A DNA stretch of 64,000 nt from Bowmanella denitrificans (GCF_039522935.1 NZ_BAAAEI010000031.1:1-64000); one strand, 5' to 3'; positions 53,424-62,798 are shown, counted from the stretch's first letter. A program made the numbers and translations. Notes: generated by a model not told the origin, from the sequence alone.

Positions 53424-54771
53424 GCTGGTTCTCCAATGCATTGAGTAGTTTCTGATGCAGGCCGCCAAAACCGCCGTTACTCATCACCAGAATGTGGTCG
53501 CCGGGTTTGGCTTCGCGAATGACGGCTTGTTGCAATGCGTCCATATCGCGATACACCTGACTGGGTACGGTGCTGGCCTGGCAACTTTGCTGTAAGGACC
53601 AGCGAAGTCCCTCAGGTTCAAATATAAAGGCGCTGTCTGCCTGTTGCCAGGCGTTTGCCAGTTGGTCTTTAAAGATGCCCTGTTTCATGGTGTTGGAACG
53701 GGGCTCCAGCACCGCCAGAATGCGGGCGTTGCCCACCTTGGCGCGCAGTCCGGCAATGGTCAGGGCGATGGCGGTGGGGTGATGCGCGAAGTCATCATAT
53801 AAGGTGATATCCGCTACCTTGCCTTTGACTTCCATACGACGTTTTACGTTTTTAAAGCTGTTCAATGCCTCTATGGCTAATGCAGGTTGCACCCCAGCAT
53901 GACGCGCCGCAGCCACAGCCATCAGAGCATTGTGGCGATTGTGTTCGCCCTGCAGTTGCCAGTCTATGCGGCCCTGTTTGATGTCATTCAGCAGAATGTC
54001 AAAGCTACTGCCATCGGCCGAAACCTTGGCTAATTGCCACTCTTTACCGGTACGCTGTATGGGGGTCCAGCAGCCCATCCGTAATGTATTTTCAACATTG
54101 TCATCAACGGCAGGAGAGATCACCAGACCATTACCCGGCACCATACGCAGTAAATGATGAAATTGCTTCTGAATGGCGGCCAGATTGTCAAAGATATCGG
54201 CGTGATCAAATTCCAGATTATTAATAATCAGGGTGCGCGGGCGGTAATGCACAAACTTAGAGCGTTTATCGAAAAAGGCGCTGTCGTATTCATCGGCCTC
54301 AATGACAAAAAAAGGTGAGTCGCCCAGGCGGGCTGAGATACCAAAGTTTTCCGGTACACCGCCAATCAGAAAACCGGGATTAAGCCCGGCATGCTCCAAA
54401 ATCCAGGCCAGCATACTGGCTGTGGTGGTTTTACCATGGGTACCGGACACGGCAAGCACCCAACGGTCTTTGAGCAGATTCTCCAGCAGCCATTGCGGGC
54501 CGCTGGTATAGGGCAGATTGCGATCCAGCACATATTCTACAGCCGGGTTGCCGCGGCTCATGGCATTACCTATGACTACCAGATCGGGTGCCGGGTTTAA
54601 TTGCTTAGGGTCATAACCTTGCGTAAGACTAATACCCAACTGTTCAAGCTGAGTGCTCATGGGAGGATAAACATTGGCATCGGAGCCGGTTACGCGATGG
54701 CCGAGTGCTTTGGCCAGCGCGGCGATCCCGCCCATAAAGGTGCCGCAAATGCCGAGAATATGTATATGCAT
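53413..54771 (-). CDS. mpl: UDP-MurNAc-tripeptide ligase (murein peptide recycling)
   Basis: Mur ligase family enzyme that attaches recycled L-Ala-gamma-D-Glu-meso-DAP to UDP-MurNAc. The 452-residue protein starts MHIHILGICGTFMGGIA, matching E. coli Mpl, then the ATP loop SGTHGKTTTASML, IEADEYDSAFFDKRSK and the C-terminal DDFAHHPTAI and LEPRSNTMK motifs. The frame is open to 54864, but ATG 54771 fits the family. With slt and amiB it is part of this window's cell-wall turnover set. Confidence 0.95.
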   Translation of the reverse strand: MHIHILGICGTFMGGIAALAKALGHRVTGSDANVYPPMSTQLEQLGISLTQGYDPKQLNPAPDLVVIGNAMSRGNPAVEYVLDRNLPYTSGPQWLLENLLKDRWVLAVSGTHGKTTTASMLAWILEHAGLNPGFLIGGVPENFGISARLGDSPFFVIEADEYDSAFFDKRSKFVHYRPRTLIINNLEFDHADIFDNLAAIQKQFHHLLRMVPGNGLVISPAVDDNVENTLRMGCWTPIQRTGKEWQLAKVSADGSSFDILLNDIKQGRIDWQLQGEHNRHNALMAVAAARHAGVQPALAIEALNSFKNVKRRMEVKGKVADITLYDDFAHHPTAIALTIAGLRAKVGNARILAVLEPRSNTMKQGIFKDQLANAWQQADSAFIFEPEGLRWSLQQSCQASTVPSQVYRDMDALQQAVIREAKPGDHILVMSNGGFGGLHQKLLNALENQHGL

Positions 54772-54963
54772 AATTAACAGGTCAATTCTAATCTGCGCCA
54801 AGCCTATCAGAAACTTCGACTTTGAATAATACCTGTGACCATGCCCGGCGACATCTGTGGTCAAACTGGTTACAATAAAAGAACAAAAATAAAAACAAAG
54901 CCCTACGGCTTAGATCCATGGGCAGTCCCTACATCAATAAAAATTCTCTAAGGTCTGAAGTTT

Positions 54964-55935
54964 ATGAAACGACTCAACACACAGTTACAGGAAGACGGTT
55001 GTCCCCTTGAACTTATTCTGCTTATTCGCACCTTGTTGGCGGCCTGTAAGGAGATATCCTTCAGGGTCAGCCAAGGTGCTCTGGCCGGCGTACTGGGGTC
55101 TACCCTGAGTGACAACGTGCAGGGCGAAAGGCAAAAAAAGCTGGATGTGATCTCTAACCAAATTCTTAAGGATATCCTCAGTGAATCTGGCTATGTCAAA
55201 GCTATTTCCTCTGAAGAAGAGGACCATGTCATTGGTTGCAATCCTGACGGTAAATATCTGATTAGTTTTGATCCGCTGGATGGTTCTTCCAACACCGACA
55301 TCAACAGCCTGATCGGGACAATTTTCTCTGTGATGCATGCACCGCAGTGGATGGAACCTGATGATCCATCTGCCTTTCTGCAGCCGGGCACTCAGCAAGT
55401 AGCTGCAGGTTACGTACTGTATGGCCCGTCTACCATGCTGGCCATGACCACAGGTCGGGGTACACATTTATATACCCTGGATAAAACCCACGGTGGCTTC
55501 CTGCTGACCCGCAACAATGTGCAGGTTCCGAAGGAAACCCAGGAGTTTGCTATCAATACTTCTAACCAGCGTCACTGGGAACCTTGCATGCAAGAGTATG
55601 TGGCAGATCTGCTGGCTGGTGATCAGGGCCCAAGGGGCAAAAACTACAATATGCGCTGGGTGGCGGCCATGGTAGGGGACATCCACCGGGTATTGTGCCG
55701 GGGCGGTATTTTCGCTTACCCCTGGGATAACCGTGAACCGAACAAGCCAGGTAAACTGCGCCTGATGTACGAAGCCAACCCAATGGCATTTCTGATGGAA
55801 CAAGCCGGTGGCGGCGCGTCAACTGGTCGGGGTCGTATTCTGGAAGTGATGCCTACCGACATTCATCAGCGTGTACCTGTATTGCTTGGCTCGGCCGACG
55901 AAGTGGAAGCCTGTGTCAGCTATTACAAAGACTAA
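54964..55935 (+). CDS. fbp: Fructose-1,6-bisphosphatase class I
   Basis: Gluconeogenic phosphatase converting fructose 1,6-bisphosphate to fructose 6-phosphate. The 323-residue protein has the metal-binding ISSEEEDH and FDPLDGSSNTDINSLIGTIF, the substrate segment NYNMRWVAAMVGDIHRVL, and GGIFAYPWDNREPNKPGKLRLMYEANPMAFLMEQAGG. Orientation is divergent from mpl, as in E. coli. Confidence 0.96.
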   Translation: MKRLNTQLQEDGCPLELILLIRTLLAACKEISFRVSQGALAGVLGSTLSDNVQGERQKKLDVISNQILKDILSESGYVKAISSEEEDHVIGCNPDGKYLISFDPLDGSSNTDINSLIGTIFSVMHAPQWMEPDDPSAFLQPGTQQVAAGYVLYGPSTMLAMTTGRGTHLYTLDKTHGGFLLTRNNVQVPKETQEFAINTSNQRHWEPCMQEYVADLLAGDQGPRGKNYNMRWVAAMVGDIHRVLCRGGIFAYPWDNREPNKPGKLRLMYEANPMAFLMEQAGGGASTGRGRILEVMPTDIHQRVPVLLGSADEVEACVSYYKD

Positions 55936-55952
55936 TTGCGGCAAATGATTCA

Positions 55953-55970
55953 CCCGGCCGCTTGGCCGGG
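55953..55970 (+). terminator. Hairpin after fbp
   Basis: CCCGGCC and GGCCGGG pair around GCTT 18 bases after the fbp stop. It is strong, but no T-run follows, so intrinsic termination is uncertain. Confidence 0.5.
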
Positions 55971-56033
55971 TATCAGGGCTGTTTATCTTTCAAATATCGA
56001 TCTCGTTCACATCCAGCCCCAGGCGTTATTGGA

Positions 56034-56324
56034 TCAGGCCTGTTTCTTTTCCAACTTCACCACTTCGGCTTTTTCTTCTTCCAGTAAACCGGCTGCGGCA
56101 CTTCCTTTAAGCAGCTTGCCAACCGCATCTTTGTTTTGCGCCAGCATAACGGACAGTTCTTCCATTACAGACTCTTCCAGTTTAATGCCCTTGGCCTGAA
56201 TATAGTCAGCCAGGTTGTCGGCAACATCCAGCATCTTGTCATAGAGATCCGCCTCTTTTTTATCTGTTGTCACCAGCTTCTCTACCCCTTTGTGCTCAAC
56301 CACATAGCGTACGATGATGGCCAT
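56034..56324 (-). CDS. yebG: YebG family SOS-inducible protein
   Basis: 96-residue small protein matching YebG of E. coli: IVRYVVEHKGVEKLVTTDKKEADLYDKMLDVADNL in the N-terminal two thirds and an acidic, Glu/Lys-rich tail. Its function is unknown but expression in E. coli is DNA-damage induced under LexA. Here a LexA box lies 47 bases upstream. A GTG at 56327 is also in frame, but AAGGAGG has ideal spacing to ATG 56324. Confidence 0.88.
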   Translation of the reverse strand: MAIIVRYVVEHKGVEKLVTTDKKEADLYDKMLDVADNLADYIQAKGIKLEESVMEELSVMLAQNKDAVGKLLKGSAAAGLLEEEKAEVVKLEKKQA

Positions 56325-56370
56325 CACAGCCTCCTTTGTTGGAAATCTGTTCAGAAGATTAACATGATTA

Positions 56371-56386
56371 CTGTATAAATAAACAG
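56371..56386. promoter_or_regulatory. LexA (SOS) box upstream of yebG
   Basis: CTGTATAAATAAACAG fits the CTGT-N8-ACAG consensus of gammaproteobacterial LexA operators and extends to TACTG...CAGTTA. It lies 47 bases before the yebG start, where it would cover the promoter. Confidence 0.85.
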
Positions 56387-56425
56387 TTATTTTTTGTGAT
56401 TAAGATTAAATCTTCTATGCAAACG

Positions 56426-56451
56426 AAAAAGGCTGCTACTGCAGCCTTTTT
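56426..56451 (-). terminator. Rho-independent terminator after hppA
   Basis: AAAAAGGCTGC and GCAGCCTTTTT pair around TACT, 13 bases after the hppA stop on the minus strand. Confidence 0.9.
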
Positions 56452-56463
56452 GGGGGATAGCGC

Positions 56464-58458
56464 TTAAAGCAGCGGTGCAATCACCAGACTGACAATGGCC
56501 ATTACGTTAATCAGGATATTCATGGCCGGCCCGGAGGTATCTTTGAATGGGTCACCTACAGTGTCGCCCACCACGGCGGCAGCGTGTACTGGAGATCCTT
56601 TGCCACCGTGATTGCCCTTCTCAACATATTTTTTGGCGTTATCCCAGGCGCCGCCAGCGTTTGCCATCATCAATGCCAGCAGCACACAACCCAGCAGTGC
56701 ACCGCCCAGCATGCCACCTAAGGCATGGGGACCAATGCCAAAGCCAACCAGTGGCGGTACGGCAACAGCCAACACCCCAGGTAGAATCATTTTCTTTAAT
56801 GCTGCGGTGGTGGCAATGTCCACACAGCGGGCAGTATCAGGTTTGGCGTCGCCTTCCATCAGGCCTTTTATCTCGCGAAACTGGCGACGAATTTCGTGGA
56901 TCATTTCAAAAGCAGCATCACCCACAGCGGTCATGGTAATTGAGGCAATTAAGAACGGCAGGATACCGCCTATAAACATACCCACCAGCACTTCAGGATT
57001 GCCTAAATGCAAAGTGAAACCGGGATAGTGATGGGTCATAGTTTCCACAAAAGCGGCGATGATGGCCAGCGCAGCAAGGGCCGCCGCGCCAATGGCGAAA
57101 CCTTTACCGATGGCCGCAGTAGTGTTGCCCAGTTCATCCAGCGAGTCGGTAATTTGCCGGGTTTCTTTGCCTAGCCCACCCATTTCTGCGATGCCGCCAG
57201 CGTTATCAGCCACCGGGCCGTATGCATCAATGGCCATGGTGATACCCACGGTCGCCAGCATACCCACGGCCGCGATACCTACGCCATACAGGCCAGACAG
57301 GCTGGTGGAAATATAGATAATAGCACTCAGCGTCAGCACCGGGATCACCACAGACTGCATACCGACCGACAGGCCGGTAATCATGACGGTTGCAGGGCCG
57401 GTTTCACCGGATTTAGCTATTTTACGAATCGGAGAAGCCGCTGTGTAATACTCTGTCACCAGACCTATGACAATACCACCCACAGCGCCAGTGACCACTG
57501 AGCACCAGACATGGTAGTCAATGCCCACCTGCTGAATAACAAAATAAGCGGCCACGACAAACAGTACTGCTGCACCTATGGTTCCGGCACGCAGTGCAAC
57601 ATCGGGTTTACTGGCCGACATGGCCTTGACCAGTAAAATACCCAACACCGAACACAGTAATCCGGTTGAAGCGAGCGCCAGGGGCAGAAACATCATAGAC
57701 TCCCGGCTGCCGAGACCATCCAGCGCCATGGTGGAAGCAATAGCGATGGTCGCAATCATCGCGCCGCAGTAAGACTCGAATATATCTGAGCCCATTCCAG
57801 CCACGTCACCCACATTATCACCCACATTGTCGGCAATTACGCCTGGGTTGCGAGGATCATCTTCAGGAATGCCGGCTTCAATTTTACCGACCAGGTCAGC
57901 GCCTACATCTGCGCTCTTGGTGAAAATTCCGCCACCGACCCTTGAAAACAATGCCACACTGGAAGCTCCCATACCAAAACCATGGATAACATGGGCCGTG
58001 GCAGGATCTCCACCAAAAAACCAGTACAGCATGCCCAGTCCCAATAACCCCATGGATGCCACACATAATCCCATAATGGAGCCGCCCATAAAGGCGACGG
58101 ACAGGGCTGCGGCTGCACCCTGGTCGTGTGCGGCCTGGGTGGTACGGACATTGGCCTTAGTGGCGGTGAACATACCTATATAGCCAGCCAAAGCAGAACA
58201 AATGGCACCTACAGCGAAAGCGATAGCGGTATTGGCACCAAGTGACAGATATAAGGCAATGCCCAGAACCAGGGCGAAAATAAACAGCATCTTGTATTCA
58301 CGGTGCATAAACACCATTGCGCCGAGGTGTATCTGATCAGCAATGCTGCCGATAGCTTGATTGGTAACGGGTATGCGTTTAATCAGTAGATAAATAATTA
58401 ACGCGAAGAGCAGGCCAACAAGACCCAATACGGGCGGTATATAGAATATTTCAGTCAT
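56464..58458 (-). CDS. hppA: Membrane-bound ion-translocating pyrophosphatase, K+-dependent type
   Basis: 664-residue integral membrane pump (about 15-16 helices) coupling PPi hydrolysis to H+ or Na+ export. The PPi site is seen in DVGADLVGKIEAGIPEDDPRN and GVIADNVGDNVGDVAGMGSD, and in GDTVGDPFKDTSGPAMN near the C-terminus. GNTTAAIGKGFAIG carries Ala and Gly where K+-independent enzymes have Lys and Thr, so it belongs to the K+-dependent subfamily. Whether it pumps H+ or Na+ cannot be settled by eye. The frame reaches a TTG at 58479, but GGGGA before ATG 58458 (MTEIFYIPP) marks the start. It is divergent from soluble ppa. Confidence 0.95.
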   Translation of the reverse strand: MTEIFYIPPVLGLVGLLFALIIYLLIKRIPVTNQAIGSIADQIHLGAMVFMHREYKMLFIFALVLGIALYLSLGANTAIAFAVGAICSALAGYIGMFTATKANVRTTQAAHDQGAAAALSVAFMGGSIMGLCVASMGLLGLGMLYWFFGGDPATAHVIHGFGMGASSVALFSRVGGGIFTKSADVGADLVGKIEAGIPEDDPRNPGVIADNVGDNVGDVAGMGSDIFESYCGAMIATIAIASTMALDGLGSRESMMFLPLALASTGLLCSVLGILLVKAMSASKPDVALRAGTIGAAVLFVVAAYFVIQQVGIDYHVWCSVVTGAVGGIVIGLVTEYYTAASPIRKIAKSGETGPATVMITGLSVGMQSVVIPVLTLSAIIYISTSLSGLYGVGIAAVGMLATVGITMAIDAYGPVADNAGGIAEMGGLGKETRQITDSLDELGNTTAAIGKGFAIGAAALAALAIIAAFVETMTHHYPGFTLHLGNPEVLVGMFIGGILPFLIASITMTAVGDAAFEMIHEIRRQFREIKGLMEGDAKPDTARCVDIATTAALKKMILPGVLAVAVPPLVGFGIGPHALGGMLGGALLGCVLLALMMANAGGAWDNAKKYVEKGNHGGKGSPVHAAAVVGDTVGDPFKDTSGPAMNILINVMAIVSLVIAPLL

Positions 58459-58831
58459 AGCTTCCCCAAAATTAAACAAGGCACAGCCGTGCGATTTGCA
58501 CGGTGGGCTGGTCTCAGGGGCCTGGCTACAACCTCAACAAAGTAGCTAACCCCTTTGTTTTTACTTGGCTTTTTTTAGCAACAGTCGCAACCACTATAGA
58601 CCCCTGATGGAAGCTTGTCAGCAATATTTGCAGAAATTTTGCCCACCTAATCAGACCGCTGTTGAGTTCTGAGTTGTTTAAACAGGTAAACTAATGAGCT
58701 GTACATTCCTGTAAGACATTCAGTCACTTAGACCAAAGTCTTTCCGTGAGGTTGGTTTGAAGCTGTTTATTTGCCGTTTAAAAAACGTATAATCCGCGCA
58801 CTTCCCGTTTTGTTAAAGATAAGGACCCGCC
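58459..58831. other. hppA/ppa divergent control region
   Basis: 373 bases without a gene. Close to hppA is a hairpin CCGTGC-GATTT-GCACGG (58487-58503), which would lie in the hppA mRNA leader. Close to ppa is a TATAAT at 58788-58793. I recognise no riboswitch. Confidence 0.5.
58788..58793 (+). promoter_or_regulatory. Probable -10 element of ppa
   Basis: A perfect TATAAT lies 38 bases before the ppa ATG, followed by CCGCGCAC, with predicted initiation near 58800. The -35 position (about GTTTAT) is poor. Confidence 0.55.
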
Positions 58832-59380
58832 ATGAGTTTAAATGCCGTTCCTGCAGGTAAGAACCTGCCTGAAGAAGTGAATGTAATTATTGAAATCCCG
58901 GCTCACTCCGACCCGGTTAAATACGAAGTGGACAAGGAGTCTGGCGCGATTTTCGTTGATCGCTTTATGGCCACCTGCATGCACTACCCAACTAACTACG
59001 GTTATGTGCCTCATACTTTATCTGAAGATGGTGATCCGGTTGATGTACTGGTTATCACACCCTTCCCTCTGCTGGCGGGTTCTGTGATTGCGTGCCGCCC
59101 GGTTGGTGTACTGAAGATGACAGACGAGTCAGGTACCGACGCTAAGGTTTTGGCAGTACCAAAGGACAAGTTGTCTACTATCTATCGCAATGTAAAGGAC
59201 ATCGAAGATGTACCTGAATTACTGCGTAATCAGATTGAACATTTCTTTGAGCATTATAAAGATCTGGAACCCAACAAGTGGGTGAAAATTGACGGCTGGG
59301 ACAACGCTGAAGCTGCCAAAGAGGAAATTGTGTCCAGCGTTAAACGCTACGAAGATACGCCGGATAAACCAGCGTTCTAA
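58832..59380 (+). CDS. ppa: Soluble inorganic pyrophosphatase, family I
   Basis: 182-residue cytosolic Mg2+-dependent pyrophosphatase that pulls biosynthetic reactions forward by removing PPi. The family signature DGDPVDVLVI with the metal-binding Asp residues is present, as are VIIEIPAHSDPVKYEVDKESG, YPTNYGYVP and the C-terminal FEHYKDLEPNKWVKIDGW. It is divergent from the membrane pyrophosphatase hppA, so two PPi-consuming routes, one wasteful and one energy-conserving, share a control region. Confidence 0.97.
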   Translation: MSLNAVPAGKNLPEEVNVIIEIPAHSDPVKYEVDKESGAIFVDRFMATCMHYPTNYGYVPHTLSEDGDPVDVLVITPFPLLAGSVIACRPVGVLKMTDESGTDAKVLAVPKDKLSTIYRNVKDIEDVPELLRNQIEHFFEHYKDLEPNKWVKIDGWDNAEAAKEEIVSSVKRYEDTPDKPAF

Positions 59381-59402
59381 GGCGAATTCCATATATAAAT
59401 CG

Positions 59403-59425
59403 GGCCAGCATTGCTGGCCTTTTTT
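59403..59425 (+). terminator. Rho-independent terminator after ppa
   Basis: GGCCAGC and GCTGGCC pair around ATT and are followed by TTTTTT, 22 bases after the ppa stop. Confidence 0.9.
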
Positions 59426-59475
59426 ATGGCCTAAAGGCTACAATTGCCGTCCGTTGTCCCGGCTTTGGGTTACCC

Positions 59476-60693
59476 ATGCCATCCTTGCAAGCTATCCGTC
59501 AGAATCCGCAATTTTTACTGTTGGCCATGGCCTTTGTCATGCCACTGACCTTCTCGGTATGGAATGCGTTACTGAATAACTTTGTTATCGACGCCGCACA
59601 ATTTAATGGTGCGCAGATTGGCCTATTGCAAAGCTTGCGGGAAGTGCCTGGGTTTCTGGCGTTTACTGCCATTTTTGTGCTGCTGGTACTCAAAGAACAA
59701 ACCTTTGCATTAATTTCCCTGGCGGTGATGTCCATCGGCATCGCACTGACTGGCTGGTTTCCGTTTGAATATGGCCTCTACGCCACCACAGTATTAATGT
59801 CTATTGGTTTCCACTATTTTGAAACGGTTAACCAGTCACTGACCCTGCAGTGGCTGGACAAGCAGCAAACCGCAGAGTTTATGGGACGTCAACTGGCAGT
59901 AAAAAGCTGTGCTTCGCTGCTGGCTTACGGTGCTATCTGGATTCTGATGGAGTGGTGGGGTATTAGCTATAATGCAATGTATATGCTGGCAGGTGGTGCG
60001 GGACTGATTATTGTACTGACCCTATGGTTGTTGTTCCCGCGTTTTTCCCAACCTAGCACCCAGCATAAGCAACTGGTATTGCGTCGTCGCTATTGGCTGT
60101 ACTACGGCCTGACATTTTTCAGTGGCGCACGGCGGCAGATCTTTGTGGTGTTTGCCGCCTTTATGATGGTGGAGAAATTCGGTTACAGTGTGGGCGAAAT
60201 CAGCTTACTCTTTATGCTCAATTATGTGTTTAATTTGTTGTTTGCCCCGAGCATAGGTCGCTTTATCGCGCGAGTGGGTGAAAGACGGGCGCTGGTGGTT
60301 GAGTATGTCGGTCTGATCATACTGTTTATCAGCTATGGCCTGGTGGAAACCGCCTGGTTGGGTGCGACATTATATGTTATCGACCACCTGTTGTTTGCTA
60401 TGGCCATTGCCATGAAAACCTATTTTCAGAAAATTGCCGATCCTCGTGATATTGCCTCTACCTCGGGGGTGAGCTTTACCATTAATCATATTGCGGCGGT
60501 GGTGATACCGGCGCTACTGGGCATGGTATGGCTGGTATCGCCTAGTATGGTGTTTTTTGTCGGCGCGGGGTTTGCCTGTTGTTCGTTGTTGTTGTCGCTG
60601 AATATTCCGGCCCTGCCGATGTCGGGAAATGAGGTGCGCAGAAATCCATTTGGTTGGGCTAATCAGCCAGATCTTGCAGTTGAAAAGGTGTGA
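59476..60693 (+). CDS. Major facilitator superfamily transporter, unknown substrate
   Basis: 405-residue inner-membrane protein with about 11-12 hydrophobic helices in two halves, divided by a short charged loop near residues 195-212 (PSTQHKQLVLRRRYWLYY). GRFIARVGERRALVVEY resembles the MFS loop 2/3 motif repeated in the second half. I cannot name the substrate. No SD is clear. It is followed at 5 bases by the DUF3299 gene, so the two are probably co-expressed. Confidence 0.78.
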   Translation: MPSLQAIRQNPQFLLLAMAFVMPLTFSVWNALLNNFVIDAAQFNGAQIGLLQSLREVPGFLAFTAIFVLLVLKEQTFALISLAVMSIGIALTGWFPFEYGLYATTVLMSIGFHYFETVNQSLTLQWLDKQQTAEFMGRQLAVKSCASLLAYGAIWILMEWWGISYNAMYMLAGGAGLIIVLTLWLLFPRFSQPSTQHKQLVLRRRYWLYYGLTFFSGARRQIFVVFAAFMMVEKFGYSVGEISLLFMLNYVFNLLFAPSIGRFIARVGERRALVVEYVGLIILFISYGLVETAWLGATLYVIDHLLFAMAIAMKTYFQKIADPRDIASTSGVSFTINHIAAVVIPALLGMVWLVSPSMVFFVGAGFACCSLLLSLNIPALPMSGNEVRRNPFGWANQPDLAVEKV

Positions 60694-60697
60694 AGTG

Positions 60698-61156
60698 ATG
60701 AGAATGCTAATGGTTGTCCTGGGGTTGTTGCCAATGCTGGCAATGGCTGAGGCCAAAGACTTGTATTGGGAAGATATGGTACCCAAAGATTACGTGGCAC
60801 CTGAGCAAAGTATCAGCCACGACGGCGACAGTATGGCACAAATGAATCTGGATGCGCCGGTAGTGGCTGAACTGGATGGTCAGGAAGTCAGAATTCCGGG
60901 CTTTGTGGTGCCTTTGGAAGGTGATGACCAGAAGCTCACGGAATTTTTGCTGGTACCTTATTTTGGGGCCTGTATACATGTTCCACCCCCACCACCTAAT
61001 CAAATTGTTTACGTAAAATTTGCTGAGGGTACACCGGTTGAGAGTTTGTATGATGCTGTCTGGATAACCGGCAAATTGTCTACTAAGGGCTGGAGTGGTG
61101 ATATAGCCACGGTCGGCTACAGTCTGCAAGGGATAAAGGTTGAACCTTACGAATAG
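60698..61156 (+). CDS. DUF3299 family exported protein
   Basis: 152-residue protein with a signal peptide (MRMLMVVLGLLPMLAMAEA). The core IPGFVVPLEGDDQKLTEFLLVPYFGACIHVPPPPPNQIVYV is the DUF3299 signature, in which the single Cys lies next to a conserved His and poly-Pro run. Function unknown; family members often occur beside ABC-type or membrane transport genes. I start at ATG 60698, with AAGG upstream, rather than the open extension to 60629, which overlaps the transporter. Confidence 0.83.
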   Translation: MRMLMVVLGLLPMLAMAEAKDLYWEDMVPKDYVAPEQSISHDGDSMAQMNLDAPVVAELDGQEVRIPGFVVPLEGDDQKLTEFLLVPYFGACIHVPPPPPNQIVYVKFAEGTPVESLYDAVWITGKLSTKGWSGDIATVGYSLQGIKVEPYE

Positions 61157-61163
61157 GCAACAG

Positions 61164-61196
61164 CATACACAGGGTGCCTGAAGCACTCTGTGTATG
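61164..61196. terminator. Long hairpin between convergent genes
   Basis: CATACACAGGGTGC pairs with GCACTCTGTGTATG (14 positions, one G-T) around CTGAA, just after the DUF3299 stop and before the stop of the minus-strand gene at 61215. No T-run is present, so it may only stabilise 3' ends. Confidence 0.55.
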
Positions 61197-61214
61197 GCTG
61201 CTTGAAAGGCTTCT

Positions 61215-61631
61215 TCAGAAAGTGCCGACCACTTTCACATCTGCTGTGACCTTGGCGGCATCGATGTAACCAATCATATTGGGATTGGCCGCGATCAGAC
61301 TTAACATCTCGCTGTCCGTTGCCACGGTTTTGGGCGGATTTGCCTTGCCCGTAAACACCAATTTTGCCCAGTAAGCTTTTATCTGGGATGTGTCGCGGCT
61401 AAGCACATTACTAACGAACATATCTTTAACCGCAACCCCATCGTCGAAATCTATCGGCACTGCTTGCGCACCGCTTGGGAATGTTTTGGTCTTTGCCAGG
61501 AATACTCTTTGTATTTCGTCCTGACTCAGACTGTCTCCATTGGACGGATGTACAATCACGGCCACCTCAGCCTGGGCAGCCAGACTCATGCCAAACAATA
61601 CCGCACCTGTTACTTTGAAGATTGATTTCAT
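61215..61631 (-). CDS. Small periplasmic phosphate-binding-protein-like protein
   Basis: 138-residue exported protein with a signal peptide (about 1-21, ending AAQA). The mature part matches one lobe of PstS-like substrate-binding proteins (EVAVIVHPSNGDSLSQDEIQ, VFLAKTKTFPSG, KAYWAKLVFTGK, NPNMIGYID), but at less than half the normal length. Such mini-PBPs are usually not transport subunits. It lies 12 bases downstream of a beta-barrel protein gene and next to a divergent chemoreceptor gene, so ligand capture for sensing or uptake is a reasonable guess. Confidence 0.82.
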   Translation of the reverse strand: MKSIFKVTGAVLFGMSLAAQAEVAVIVHPSNGDSLSQDEIQRVFLAKTKTFPSGAQAVPIDFDDGVAVKDMFVSNVLSRDTSQIKAYWAKLVFTGKANPPKTVATDSEMLSLIAANPNMIGYIDAAKVTADVKVVGTF

Positions 61632-61643
61632 GGTCTGTTCTCC

Positions 61644-62798
61644 TCAGAAGATAAAGTCGATGCCGACCCGGAATTGATCCATGCTTTCTTTATGATCCTG
61701 ACTACCAACCTGGGTGGCCGCATTTCTATCCCATATATCATCATACTTAGTATATTCAGCTTTTAACGCTGCACTGTCATGGAAATCCCAGCGAATACCA
61801 AGCCCTGTTTCGGTAAATTCATACATCTGGCCATCAAATGCGGCCTGAATACCCGGCCTGAACGGTGCCGGAAACATGGCTGCCGTTGTCGTATTTCGGT
61901 CTGTTTCAGCTTCACCATAGTAAACATAGGGTTGTAGTGAACGCACCCGATAGCCCAGGTTTACATACCACTGGTTGTTGACCAGATTTAACGAGTCATC
62001 AATATCGACCCGGGACTTCTCAGCATTAAATACCAGGCTGCCATCGTCATAGCTTAGTCCATAGCCGAGGAAGGTGCCTTTATCGTCATTAATGCGTAAG
62101 TTGTCTGTAATGCTGACCGGGACACCGGCTTGATTTAACTGTGCGGCTAGTCCTTCAACCGTGACCACCGGAATATTCACATCTGTTTGCATATAAGTGG
62201 CATAGGCGGTGAAAGACTGCCATGAAAGCTGGCTGTTTATGCCCATTGCGTTGTTTAGTTTCCCCGCCGTTGGCGTGGTGGTGCTAAAGAACGTTTCTTC
62301 CACCCGCCCGGCGTAGGCATTAACGCTGACGTCGATACTCGAGAGGCTGAAGTTGTGCAGCACACTGACACCGTCATAGGTGGAAAAAAGCAGGCTGTAC
62401 ATGGTTCGAGGCGGTGAAATAAAGGGATAGGCAAAGCCCACATCCAGATAATCCGAATAGCGATAAAAAGGAATACGCAATCTACCGGCCCGCAGTGTTG
62501 TTGAATCATTTACCGCGTAGCTAAGGTAGGCCCATTCAAAATTAGCATCAAAATCATCTGCGCCTTTCGCCAGAATCTGAGCCGTGACCGACAGGTTTTC
62601 GCCCAGATCGGCCATAGCCTGCAGCGCAAATTTACTTTGTGGCTTAAAGCCAATGTCTTTATCGTAGAGATTGTTGCGAAAGTTCAGATCATCGCTGACA
62701 CCTACCACCACTGACCCGAAACCGTTAATGGTCACTTCGGCTGACAGTGGCAGTGAGACGATAAGCAGCGAGACAACAGGTAAAGACCTGAGTTTCAT
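61644..62798 (-). CDS. Outer-membrane beta-barrel porin-like protein
   Basis: 384-residue protein with a signal peptide (about 1-20, ending PLSA) followed by alternating amphipathic beta strands and a terminal aromatic residue (VGIDFIF), the C-terminal signature for outer-membrane assembly. Repeated strand-turn patterns such as SKFALQAMADLGENLSVTAQ and TTLRAGRLRIPFYRYSDYLD resemble gammaproteobacterial porin-like proteins found beside small phosphate-binding-like proteins. The substrate is unknown. It precedes the mini-PBP gene by 12 bases. Confidence 0.8.
   Translation of the reverse strand: MKLRSLPVVSLLIVSLPLSAEVTINGFGSVVVGVSDDLNFRNNLYDKDIGFKPQSKFALQAMADLGENLSVTAQILAKGADDFDANFEWAYLSYAVNDSTTLRAGRLRIPFYRYSDYLDVGFAYPFISPPRTMYSLLFSTYDGVSVLHNFSLSSIDVSVNAYAGRVEETFFSTTTPTAGKLNNAMGINSQLSWQSFTAYATYMQTDVNIPVVTVEGLAAQLNQAGVPVSITDNLRINDDKGTFLGYGLSYDDGSLVFNAEKSRVDIDDSLNLVNNQWYVNLGYRVRSLQPYVYYGEAETDRNTTTAAMFPAPFRPGIQAAFDGQMYEFTETGLGIRWDFHDSAALKAEYTKYDDIWDRNAATQVGSQDHKESMDQFRVGIDFIF

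Noticed and set aside
58459..58479. TTG start for hppA at 58479
   Set aside because: It lies upstream of the GGGGA ribosome binding site that clearly serves ATG 58458.
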